From: DASUPK01 sp036520315
GTDB lineage: Bacteria; Actinomycetota; Thermoleophilia; Solirubrobacterales; 70-9
DNA: 5,820 bases
Reading direction: 5' to 3'
Assembly: GCA_036520315.1 (NCBI GenBank)
Contig: DATDJZ010000148.1
Location: 1-5,820 of the forward strand
The position numbers and the translations under genes are program-made. This document shows positions 1 through 5,267 of the stretch, piece by piece. The notes below the pieces were generated by a model that did not search any database, was not told where the DNA came from, and saw nothing but the letters and a program-made list of their open reading frames with translations. The stretch's first letter is position 1. Each line of letters begins with the position of its first letter.

Positions 1-198
1 GCCGAGGGGAGAAACCTTCTGGGTCTTGCGGAGGTCGCCGAGCTTCTTGGCACGACCCGCCGAAACGCGATTCGTTTGACCGGACTCCCCGACTTCCCCG
101 AGCCGATCGTCCGTCTTCGAGCTACACGGGTCTGGAAGCGGGCCGACGTTGCCCGGTGGGCGAAGCGACGTAAGCCGGACGGGAGGCGGAAGCGGTGA
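1..198 (+). CDS. Helix-turn-helix DNA-binding protein, C-terminal part (5' end outside window)
   Basis: Reading frame 1 is open from the window edge to TGA at 196-198 and gives 65 residues. Residues about 6-28 (NLLGLAEVAELLGTTRRNAI) look like the helix-turn-helix of AlpA/excisionase or MerR-like small DNA-binding domains: a short hydrophobic lead, AEVAELLG as the first helix, and TTRRNAIRL as the recognition helix. Next comes a DFPEP turn and then RVWKRADVARWA, the typical 'W-x-R-x-D-V-x-x-W' wing and last helix of this fold. The tail (KRRKPDGRRKR) is very basic. This fold is known from phage excisionases and from stand-alone or fused regulators. The N-terminus is missing, so I cannot say whether another domain precedes it. 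Nothing else phage-like is visible nearby, so a host regulator is as likely as a mobile-element one. Confidence 0.75.
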   Translation, partial: AEGRNLLGLAEVAELLGTTRRNAIRLTGLPDFPEPIVRLRATRVWKRADVARWAKRRKPDGRRKR

Positions 199-279
199 GC
201 GAGCACGACTCTCCGACGACCGCGCGGACTGCGGGCGATGATGGCGGTCAAGTTCGTCGACCGCGGCCCTGCCGCGGCG

Positions 280-1185
280 TCATTCACTTGAGCCCATCGC
301 GGTGCCAGCTACATCTGCGGGCTTGTCGTGTGGATCGGCGACCCGAACCGGCGCGGGGATCAGGGCCGCGCCTGCGATGACGAGTCCGAACGCGATCATC
401 CGTCCGACGATCTCTAGCGCCCCGTTCCCGATCGAATCGCGGAAGATCAGGACGCCGCCCACGATCGCGACGAGGTTGGCAGCGACCGAGGTGAGCGCGA
501 TGACCTCGACGCCCGGGCCGATCTGCAGGCCACGGGCCGAGGTGTAGAAGGCGATCACCGAGGCGGCCAGCGCCGCCACAGCCCATGGGCTGATCAGCTC
601 CAGCACCCCGTCCTGAACGGCATGGGTGAGGAACTTGAGCGCTATGTCCGAGATCCCGAACAGCGCGCCGGCGGCGACACCGAGGAGCAGTCCCTCACTT
701 GCCTGCAGAACCTGCAGGCGGCCGGCCATCACAGCGAGCCCAGTGGCGAGCAGGAGCACGCCGCACTCGATGCTGATCAGTGCCGCCAGTGCGTACCCCG
801 GAGGCTCGCTGGGTTGCGCCCCTTGGGTAATCCCGATGATCGCGAGCCCCACCGCCGTGATGACCAAGCCGGTCCACTGCCGCCGACCCAGGTGGAAGCC
901 GAAGAACCGCTCGGCGAGCACGGCGAGGAAGACCAGCCCGGCGGAAAGAACGGCCTGTACGACCGACAACGGCGCGAGCGCGAGCGCGCCGACGTGAAGC
1001 GCCCAGGCTCCGACAGCCACCAGCCAGCCCACCGCGAACCACTTCGAGCGAAAGAGCCCGGCGGCGCTTCGCAGCGGGTGCCGGACGCGCACCGGCGGTG
1101 CGGAGACCGCGCCGCGTTGCTTGAGCAGAAAGGAGACGCTCGTCGCGAGCGCGCAGGCGAGGGAGAGCGCGAGTCCGACGATCAT
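280..1185 (-). CDS. DMT superfamily (EamA/NIPA-like) integral membrane transporter
   Basis: This 301-residue protein is almost entirely hydrophobic, with about nine predicted membrane segments near residues 2-21, 50-70, 74-91, 104-121, 131-153, 165-184, 199-216, 225-247 and 259-277. The layout is that of drug/metabolite transporter (DMT) superfamily members: an N-terminal helix followed by an SFLLKQRGA motif and a basic cytosolic loop, APLSVVQAVLS at the third helix, and a repeated half with GISDIALKFLTH. Substrate is not readable; some members of this group are annotated as EamA-like exporters or NIPA-like magnesium transporters. ATG at 1183-1185 is chosen because the first helix begins directly there, though the upstream GGGGA is rather distant. 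The gene is divergent from the flippase-like gene with about 98 bp between starts. A broken paralogue lies at 3258-3875. Family confidence is good, substrate unknown. Confidence 0.88.
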   Translation of the reverse strand: MIVGLALSLACALATSVSFLLKQRGAVSAPPVRVRHPLRSAAGLFRSKWFAVGWLVAVGAWALHVGALALAPLSVVQAVLSAGLVFLAVLAERFFGFHLGRRQWTGLVITAVGLAIIGITQGAQPSEPPGYALAALISIECGVLLLATGLAVMAGRLQVLQASEGLLLGVAAGALFGISDIALKFLTHAVQDGVLELISPWAVAALAASVIAFYTSARGLQIGPGVEVIALTSVAANLVAIVGGVLIFRDSIGNGALEIVGRMIAFGLVIAGAALIPAPVRVADPHDKPADVAGTAMGSSE

Positions 1186-1283
1186 GCCGGAGACCGTCCC
1201 CTCGAGGAACGAAGGGTGCCGGGCGGACCGTTCACGAAGGAGACCCTTGCATCTCCCCGACCGGACCGCTAAACGGAGCGGCG

Positions 1284-2291
1284 ATGTCGGACGCGGGTAG
1301 CGAACCGATCGGCCAGTCGCCGCGGCGACGCGGCGTGAGTCGGCTGGGCCGAATGACTGCCGGCCTACGCGACTTCGGTCGGCGCCGGCGCACGCTGATC
1401 GCGGTAGTGGGGTCCCTGGCGACCGCGGCGGTCCTCATATTCCTGCTGGCCGGGCGCCGCGACGAGTTCGAGGCCGCGCTTTCCGTCGCGGCCTGGGTGA
1501 TCGCCGTGACCGTGCTGTTGCAGATCGTCGCGCTGCTCGCCCGCAGCGAGGCCTGGCATCTGAGCATCCGGGCGGCGGGCGGGACCGTCGACCGGCGCGT
1601 CCTCTACCGCGCGTCGAGCATGGGGGTCCTGGGCGGCCTGCTCAACGCGCAGGCGGCGGTCGCCGCGCGGATCGCCGCGCTCCGCCGCTCGTCCCCGGAC
1701 GTCAGTCCGCAGGTGCCGACGCTGATCGCCGCCGAGTTTCCGATCCTCGCGGTCGAGGCGATGCTGGCCGCGCTGGCGTCGTTCACCCTCGTCGCTCCGC
1801 TCGGCCTGCCGTGGTGGTTGCCGCTCATCGCCCTTGCGGTCATCGGGACAGCCAGCGCCGGCTTGCGGCAGCTCGCCCTACGGAAGGGCCGCGAGCTGTG
1901 GAGGGGCCTCGCCGTCCTCCGCAGCCTGAACGGCGGAAGCCGCGTAATCGGCTTTGTGCTGGTCGCCGTGTTCGCGCAGATCTTCCGCAATTGGCTCCTC
2001 CTTCATGCGGTGGGCGTCGATGCCTCTCTCTTCGACGCGACCGCGGTGCTGATCGCGGTGGTGACGCTCGCTCAACTTCCGGTCGGTCCCGGGGTCGGCG
2101 CCGCAGCCGCGGTGCTCATTCTCGGTAGCGACGGGGTGGCGGCGGCGGCCGCCGCCGGGGTTCTGATGACCGTGACGGGGACGGTCGGTGGCCTGCTCTT
2201 CGCGGGGTGGGCCGGCGCCGACCGGCTCTGGTCCGTCAGTCGTCGGGTCGCGTCGCGGCGTGCTCGTGCCCGAGTCCAGCGGTCGCGCTGA
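1284..2291 (+). CDS. Flippase-like / LPG-synthase-TM-domain-like integral membrane protein
   Basis: The protein has 335 residues with a cytosolic arginine-rich N-terminus (residues 13-37) and about seven to eight hydrophobic segments near 38-56, 64-86, 112-132, 148-171, 174-193, 219-241, 252-268 and 285-313. The motif around residues 88-98 (SEAWHLSIRAAGG), the segment with MGVLGGLLNAQ and the late PVGPGVGAA motif (266-275) match the family of lysylphosphatidylglycerol-synthase transmembrane-domain proteins (UPF0104, flippase-like domain). These are often found without the aminoacyl-transferase domain, and none is present here, so true LPG synthesis is unlikely. A role in envelope lipid or glycolipid handling is inference. 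The start is supported by GGAG at 1275-1278, five bases before ATG. The C-terminus is an Arg-rich cytosolic tail. It is divergently placed from the DMT transporter. Confidence 0.85.
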   Translation: MSDAGSEPIGQSPRRRGVSRLGRMTAGLRDFGRRRRTLIAVVGSLATAAVLIFLLAGRRDEFEAALSVAAWVIAVTVLLQIVALLARSEAWHLSIRAAGGTVDRRVLYRASSMGVLGGLLNAQAAVAARIAALRRSSPDVSPQVPTLIAAEFPILAVEAMLAALASFTLVAPLGLPWWLPLIALAVIGTASAGLRQLALRKGRELWRGLAVLRSLNGGSRVIGFVLVAVFAQIFRNWLLLHAVGVDASLFDATAVLIAVVTLAQLPVGPGVGAAAAVLILGSDGVAAAAAAGVLMTVTGTVGGLLFAGWAGADRLWSVSRRVASRRARARVQRSR

Positions 2292-2393
2292 CTCGCACGC
2301 CCGCGTTCAGACGATTACCGAGGCGGAGTTCGCACCTGACGCGTCGTGATCCTCGCTCCCGCTTCGCGCGCCTGATCCAAGGCGCTCCTTTCC

Positions 2394-2528
2394 ATGCAAA
2401 GCAGCACTCTTCGCGGCCCCACGATCAAGGTCGGCGATGAAAGTGGACGAGAGATCTGGGTCAACGCCAACCACATCGCCGTGTTCCACGAGTACGTGTC
2501 AGGCCGACCACTGGTCGCTTTCGCCTGA
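2394..2528 (+). CDS. Small unknown protein, 44 residues
   Basis: The ORF runs from ATG 2394 to TGA 2526-2528. An in-frame TGA just upstream (within CCTGATCC) leaves this ATG as the only start. The peptide begins MQSSTLRGPTIKVGDESG and continues with EIWVNANHIAVFHEYVSG, a strand/turn-rich pattern that reads like a small beta-type domain. It vaguely recalls the 'x-VNxxHI' stretch of short FlbD-like proteins, but I do not assign that. Codons have good third-position GC. No strong ribosome binding site is seen (only AAGG about 11 bases upstream). The first bases of the ORF lie in a sequence repeated near 5258, which weakens the case or hints at a shared gene start. It may be a truncated relic. 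Confidence 0.45.
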   Translation: MQSSTLRGPTIKVGDESGREIWVNANHIAVFHEYVSGRPLVAFA

Positions 2529-2544
2529 TCACAGGCTGAAGATC

Positions 2545-2575
2545 GAACCCCCCTTCACCCCAGGCGTGAAGGTTC
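2545..2575. terminator. Hairpin between convergent genes (possible bidirectional terminator)
   Basis: CCTTCAC (2552-2558) pairs perfectly with GTGAAGG (2566-2572) around a seven-base loop. GAA at 2545-2547 can extend the stem with TTC at 2573-2575 across a four-base bulge. It sits between the 44-residue ORF (stop 2528) and the convergent 88-residue gene (stop 2603). There is no good T run on either side, so intrinsic termination is only suggested by position and structure. Confidence 0.4.
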
Positions 2576-2602
2576 TGAGTTGGCCGAGCAGGCGAAGCTG
2601 AA

Positions 2603-2869
2603 CTAGGCCGAGCCGCTCTGCCGGGGCTCTGCTGGCCCGATGTCGTACACGCCGTCCGGCAGGTTCTCTTCCACGTGAGCCTCTGCATCCTCGGCGCTCT
2701 CTGCCTCTAGCACGGCCAGCATGTGACGCGGTACACGTGCCCCTTCTGGACTCTTGCGGTCGCCGCGCGTGGTGTAGCCAGGACCGAGTGTTGGGATCTG
2801 GACCCGATTCAGAGCCTGCTCTGCCTGCACGAGTCCCTCTCCTTCGATTGGCACCTCGAACCACGGCAT
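2603..2869 (-). CDS. Small unknown protein, 88 residues
   Basis: The frame stays open upstream to 3028, but I choose ATG at 2867-2869. The protein then begins MPWFEVPIEGEGLVQAEQAL, a clean soluble start, whereas the upstream extension overlaps the neighbouring zinc-protein gene and has low-complexity composition. The second half (RHMLAVLEAESAEDAEAHVE followed by ENLPDGVYDIGPAEP) looks like a compact alpha/beta ferredoxin-like domain: a beta strand, an acidic helix over residues about 55-70, then the final PDGVYDIGPAEP strand. No catalytic motif is evident. It is the last gene of a minus-strand series behind the winged-helix regulator, 61 bases after the zinc protein, and probably cotranscribed with it. 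No convincing ribosome binding site is seen. I do not recognise a named family; small proteins of this style are common as hypotheticals in actinobacteria. Confidence 0.7.
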   Translation of the reverse strand: MPWFEVPIEGEGLVQAEQALNRVQIPTLGPGYTTRGDRKSPEGARVPRHMLAVLEAESAEDAEAHVEENLPDGVYDIGPAEPRQSGSA

Positions 2870-2930
2870 CGCTAGGCAGTCTAGACCGCCGATTCTTCTG
2901 AGTGCCTGAAACGAGTACCGCGCAGCACTA

Positions 2931-3179
2931 CTAAGCCTCCCGTCCCTCAGGTCGCTCGCGCTCCCAACACTCGGGATGCGCGATGCCCTCAACGCTATGG
3001 CTTGTGAAGTCGGGCTCCCCGCTCTCATCGAGCGAGGTCTTGGTGACGATCACCGCCGATTCGCTTGGCCCGATCGTCTTCCCGCAGTGGAGGCAGGTGA
3101 CTGGTGGCTTGTCCTCAGGCACGCGGGCGATTCTAGGCCCGGCTTGTCCGAGGTCGAGCGTCTCGAAGCGGCCACTCAT
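2931..3179 (-). CDS. Small putative zinc-binding protein (CxxC ... HxxC), 82 residues
   Basis: The protein has a CLHC pair (Cys29 and Cys32) and, after a 35-residue insert, HPEC (His68 and Cys71). The spacing resembles a treble-clef or LIM-like zinc knuckle, followed by Trp72 and a charged tail. The segment between (SAVIVTKTSLDESG, then HSVEGIAHPECW) resembles short proteins in which a zinc ribbon frames a beta hairpin. Function is unknown. The ATG at 3177-3179 is forced: an in-frame TGA lies five codons upstream and no other start codon intervenes. The start overlaps the stop of the read-through ORF of the decayed transporter (ATGA), so it may be translated by coupling; no independent Shine-Dalgarno is visible. 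It is followed 61 bases later by the 88-residue gene, probably in one operon. Confidence 0.7.
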   Translation of the reverse strand: MSGRFETLDLGQAGPRIARVPEDKPPVTCLHCGKTIGPSESAVIVTKTSLDESGEPDFTSHSVEGIAHPECWERERPEGREA

Positions 3180-3257
3180 TCGCGCAGGGCCAGCTCACAC
3201 GCGAGCGCACCCGATCGCGGCGCTCGGGCGCTTTGGCTGGTTGGCTGTGCCCCAGCG

Positions 3258-3875
3258 TCATTCGCTGAGCCGATTGTGGTGACAGCTGCCTCTGCGGGCT
3301 TGTCGTGTGGATCGGTGACTCGGAGCGGCGCGGGGATCAGGGCCGCGCCACCGATGACGAGTCCGAACGCGATCATCCGTCCGGCGATCGCCACCGCCCC
3401 GGTCCCGATCGAGTCACGGAAGACCAGAACGCCGCCGACGATCGCGACGAGGTTGGCCGCTACCGAGGTGAGCGCGATGACTTCGACGCCCGGGCCGATC
3501 TGCAGGCCCGGGCCGAGGCATAGAAGGCGATCACCGAGGCGGCAAGCGCCGCCACAGCCCACGGGCTGAGCAGCTCGAGCACCCCGCCTCCAACAGCATG
3601 GGTGAGGAATTTGAGGGCGATGTCCGAGATCCCGAACAGGGCGCCGGCGGCTGCGCCGAGGAGCAGGCCCTCCCTCGCCTGCAGGACCCGGAGGCGGCCA
3701 GCCATCACGGCGCGAACCACCTGGAGCGAAAGAGCTCGGCGGCGCTTCGCAGCGGGTGCCGAACGCGCACGGGCGACGCCGAGACCGCGCCGCGTTGTTT
3801 GAGCAGAAGGAGACGCTCGTCGCGAGCGCGCAGGCCAGGGCGAGCCGCGAGTCCGAAGGTCACACCGCTGGGCAT
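3258..3875 (-). pseudogene. Decayed second copy of the DMT transporter gene
   Basis: This stretch is colinear with the intact transporter at 280-1185. An ungapped hand alignment of 3299-3508 with 322-531 gives about 19 mismatches in 210 bases. The copy has several lesions. An inserted and a deleted base lie in the first helix region (about 3846 and 3808). A deletion of about 298 bp at 3708/3711 removes the equivalent of 733-1030, helices 2 to 5. One A is missing at about 3508 (CCACGGG in the intact gene, CCCGGG here). One base is lost next to the old stop, so the last frame reads through to 3176. The old start survives as ATG 3873-3875 behind an excellent GGGAGAGGAAAG binding site (3876-3887). 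Conserved pieces include LLKQRGAVSA, GISDIALKFLTHAV and IGPGVEVIALTSVAAN. It lies 46 bases behind the regulator gene and was probably cotranscribed with it. Confidence 0.9.
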
Positions 3876-3887
3876 CTTTCCTCTCCC
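3876..3887 (-). promoter_or_regulatory. Surviving strong ribosome binding site of the transporter pseudogene
   Basis: On the minus strand the sequence GGGAGAGGAAAG directly precedes ATG at 3873-3875. It is stronger than the site of the intact copy and points to a formerly expressed gene. This start lies four codons upstream of the position aligned to the intact gene's ATG. Confidence 0.6.
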
Positions 3888-3921
3888 GCGGTTGTGATGC
3901 CCGCGCTGCCCCGCCTCATTG

Positions 3922-4242
3922 CTAGGCGACCAACACCTCGAGTAAATCGCCCACCTCAAGCTCCTCGGCCAGGGGGTGGCGAAGCGGCAGCTTGGTCTTG
4001 ACCTGGTACCGGTTCCTTCGGCCCTGCCGCTTGCGCACCACGTAGCCCTCGTCCACCAGCTCGGCGAGGATCCGGTGGGCGGCGCGCTCGGTTATCCCGA
4101 CGGCGACAGCGATGTCGCGGAGCCGGATGCCAGGGTCACGAGCAACGCAGACCAGGACGTGCGCGTGGTTGGTCAGGAAGTCCCAGCGGGGAGGGGTCTC
4201 TTGCGAGGTCTTGTCGGCTATAACACGTGAAGAGTATTTCAT
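3922..4242 (-). CDS. Winged helix-turn-helix transcriptional regulator, 106 residues
   Basis: The protein carries a single MarR/ArsR-type winged-helix domain. Residues 20-36 (RWDFLTNHAHVLVCVARD) form helix 1. GIRLRDIAVAVGITERAAHR (38-57) is the helix-turn-helix, with ILAELVDEGYVVR completing the recognition part. KRQGRRNRYQVK (71-82) is the basic wing. The C-terminus (HPLAEELEVGDLLEVL) looks like a short dimerisation helix. 'FLTNHAHVL...DPxIRLRDIA..VGITERA' is a pattern I associate with small actinobacterial wHTH regulators. ATG 4240-4242 is preferred; a GTG at 4270-4272 is an alternative that would overlap the divergent peptide gene. No good Shine-Dalgarno is seen, so a leaderless start is possible. 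It heads the minus-strand series (pseudogene, zinc protein, 88-residue protein) and is divergent from the peptide cluster, so it probably autoregulates; ligand unknown. Confidence 0.85.
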   Translation of the reverse strand: MKYSSRVIADKTSQETPPRWDFLTNHAHVLVCVARDPGIRLRDIAVAVGITERAAHRILAELVDEGYVVRKRQGRRNRYQVKTKLPLRHPLAEELEVGDLLEVLVA

Positions 4243-4264
4243 GAATTCGTGGTACTGTGTTCGT
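4240..4264. promoter_or_regulatory. Compact divergent control region with near-palindromic candidate operator
   Basis: Only 22 bases separate the regulator ATG (minus, 4242) from the peptide ATG (plus, 4265). CATGAATTCGTG at 4240-4251 is a near-palindrome around GAATTC that includes the regulator's start codon. TACTGT at 4253-4258 fits a plus-strand -10 element, which would put transcription start near the peptide ATG (leaderless). I see no convincing -35. TATAAC at 4219-4224 is another possible -10. The role as an operator of the adjacent wHTH protein is inferred. Confidence 0.4.
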
Positions 4265-4390
4265 ATGGCCACGGAAAAGACCCCGATTCCTCCAGCGTCG
4301 CCGATGCCAGCCGCATCACCTATCCCGTCGGCTTCGCCAATCCCGCCCCCGTCCACCGTGCCGGCGGGGTCCCCACGACTGGAGGCATGA
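4265..4390 (+). CDS. Short proline-rich repeat peptide (41 residues), possible leader peptide
   Basis: The ORF runs from ATG 4265-4267 to TGA 4388-4390. After a short start (MATEKTPI) the peptide consists of four six-residue units, residues 10-33: PASPMP, AASPIP, SASPIP, PPSTVP, followed by AGSPRLEA. The same amino acids are written with different codons in successive units (GCG TCG CCG, GCA TCA CCT, GCT TCG CCA), which is more consistent with selection on the peptide than with a fresh DNA repeat. It has no Shine-Dalgarno and may be leaderless. The run PPP (27-29) is a known type of slow ribosome motif. Its last codons contain the GGAGG that serves the next gene, which starts one base after the TGA, so translational coupling is likely. 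It could be a leader peptide, an independent disordered peptide, or a non-translated chance ORF. Confidence 0.5.
   Translation: MATEKTPIPPASPMPAASPIPSASPIPPPSTVPAGSPRLEA
4381..4385 (+). promoter_or_regulatory. Ribosome binding site inside the peptide ORF
   Basis: GGAGG lies in the final codons (CTG GAG GCA TGA) of the 41-residue peptide, six bases before the ATG at 4392. It decides the start of the next gene over the longer upstream open frame and ties translation of the two together. Confidence 0.7.
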
Positions 4391-4391
4391 A

Positions 4392-4763
4392 ATGACTGCT
4401 GCCACCGTCAGCGAGCCGGTCTCCGGATACGACCGCCTCAAGACCAAGGAAGTGATCGCGTCGCTCTCCAGCCGTTCCCAGGTCGAGCTCGCGGAGATCG
4501 AGAGTTACGAGCACACCCACCAGGATCGCGTGAGCGTGTTCGACAAGCTCCGCTGGCTGCGCCAGGATGAGCCGCTACCCGGCTACGACGCGCTCAGCAG
4601 TGACCAGGTCCTGGCCGCGCTCGACAAGGCCGATGTCGCGGCGATCAAGCGGGTGCGGGGATACGAGGGCAAGTTCCGCGCCCGTCGCGAGATCCTGGAC
4701 GAAGTGAACCGCCTCCATCGGGAGCGCCGGGCCCCGCTCGCCTCTCGCGACTCCAAGCCCTAA
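4392..4763 (+). CDS. Two-repeat helical protein, DUF8129-like, 123 residues
   Basis: The protein has two homologous halves that align without gaps over about 45 residues: 12-56 (GYDRLKTKEVIASL then SQVELAEIESYEHTHQDR) and 64-108 (GYDALSSDQVLAAL then ADVAAIKRVRGYEGKFRARR). Each unit has the pattern GYD-x-L-x3-(E/Q)V-(I/L)-x-(A/S)L, a second helix with YE, then a basic helix ending in R-x2-(I/V)-(L/F)-(D/E)-x-(L/V)-x-R-L or close variants. This fits the small actinobacterial domain I know as DUF8129; the assignment is from memory. Function is unknown; it is soluble, with no signal peptide, no cysteine and a predicted all-helical fold. The ATG follows GGAGG at six bases and comes one base after the peptide stop; the longer open frame upstream overlaps the peptide and reads as low-complexity. 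It is the main gene of the plus-strand cluster. Confidence 0.85.
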   Translation: MTAATVSEPVSGYDRLKTKEVIASLSSRSQVELAEIESYEHTHQDRVSVFDKLRWLRQDEPLPGYDALSSDQVLAALDKADVAAIKRVRGYEGKFRARREILDEVNRLHRERRAPLASRDSKP

Positions 4764-4778
4764 GGAAGCCTAAGGAAG
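4759..4778 (+). repeat. Tandem 10-bp duplication carrying a stop codon and SD sequence
   Basis: CCTAAGGAAG occurs twice back to back (4759-4768 and 4769-4778). The first unit supplies the stop TAA (4761-4763) of the two-repeat protein; the second continues into AAGGAAGGAG (4772-4781), the ribosome binding site of the following gene. The Shine-Dalgarno-like AAGGA is therefore duplicated. Confidence 0.9.
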
Positions 4779-4789
4779 GAGCAAAGCTG

Positions 4790-4981
4790 GTGCCCACGAT
4801 CATCGTCATGAGCAACGAGAGCACCGACCAGGACTCCGTCGTGACGCTCTCGGAGAACGTTCAACCGGAGCACTTGTCCAACGAGCACCACTCGGCTCAG
4901 CTGATTGAGCGCGTGGGATGGGCGGTCACTGACGCGAAGAAGGCCGAGCGAACGGACCGGGCTCATCGCCTTAGCGCTTAG
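4790..4981 (+). CDS. Small unknown acidic protein, 63 residues
   Basis: The protein begins M(GTG)PTIIVMSNESTDQD, has a beta-strand-like N-terminus (TIIVMSN), then VVTLSENVQPEHLSNEHHS and a helix AQLIERVGWAVTDAKKAER. The layout (short strand, loop, amphipathic helix with GWAV) reads as a compact conserved unknown protein rather than a random ORF. GTG at 4790 is preferred because AAGGAAGGAG ends eight bases before it; ATG at 4808 is an alternative but would cut off the first strand and has a worse-spaced site. There is no signal peptide or membrane segment. It sits 26 bases after the two-repeat protein and 7 bases before the next gene, on the same strand, so it is probably part of the same transcript. 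No function can be assigned. Confidence 0.7.
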   Translation: MPTIIVMSNESTDQDSVVTLSENVQPEHLSNEHHSAQLIERVGWAVTDAKKAERTDRAHRLSA

Positions 4982-4988
4982 GGGACCA

Positions 4989-5207
4989 ATGACCTCCCTG
5001 CTTCGCATGGACGAATTGAAGCTCGATGCTCGCTACCACCGGGACCGCCGTGACCTCTACCGGGCCGAGATGTACGGTCCGCGGCCAGCGAGTCTTGTCC
5101 AACTGAAGGAGTTGGAGCGGGATTGCGTCTTGTCTGAAGCGCGCCTCCGGAGGGCCGAGCAAGAACTCCAAGCGGAGACGGTACGGCTACGGGCGCTGGC
5201 TGAGTGA
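4989..5207 (+). CDS. Small charged helical protein, 72 residues
   Basis: ATG at 4989-4991 follows GGGG (4981-4984), which overlaps the stop of the preceding gene. The protein is rich in Arg, Glu and Leu. Residues 8-30 (DELKLDARYHRDRRDLYRAE) form a charged helix, a short PRPAS break follows, and residues 36-71 (LVQLKELERDCVLSEARLRR and on) have coiled-coil-like heptad spacing of Leu/Val/Ala. It has one Cys (46) and no membrane segment. The ATG of Met7 is another possible start. The tight spacing (7 bases) to the previous gene and the absence of an open reading frame after 5207 make it the last gene of the plus-strand cluster. Family not recognised; a small oligomeric or partner-binding helix protein is an inference. 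Confidence 0.65.
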   Translation: MTSLLRMDELKLDARYHRDRRDLYRAEMYGPRPASLVQLKELERDCVLSEARLRRAEQELQAETVRLRALAE

Positions 5208-5267
5208 CGAGACTCGCCCACTGAATCGAGAAGCAGGAGCGCAGCGCCAAACCGCCGCTTTCCATGC

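Noticed and set aside
195..380. 61-residue ORF starting with GTG in a 4-base overlap with the first gene
   Set aside because: More than half lies antisense to the transporter's C-terminus, its composition is Arg/Pro-rich noise, and no binding site supports it.
622..1272. 216-residue plus-strand ORF
   Set aside because: Shadow antisense to the intact transporter; charged low-complexity text with no domain, while the opposite strand is clearly a membrane protein.
2368..2385. GCGCC / GGCGC hairpin after the flippase-like gene as a terminator
   Set aside because: Only five pairs with an eight-base loop and no T tract beyond TCCTTTCC; expected by chance at this GC content.
2603..3028. Longer form of the 88-residue protein starting at 3028
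   Set aside because: The extension overlaps the zinc-protein gene by almost 100 bases and lacks protein-like composition.
3258..3875. CRISPR, transposon or prophage origin for the repeated transporter
   Set aside because: No terminal inverted repeats, transposase, integrase or spaced short repeats; the similarity is confined to the gene itself, so plain paralogy explains it.
3922..4356. Longer form of the wHTH regulator starting at 4356
   Set aside because: The extra 38 residues are the antisense reading of the proline-rich repeat (Gly-Ile-Gly-Asp runs), and the wHTH family starts near the conserved domain.
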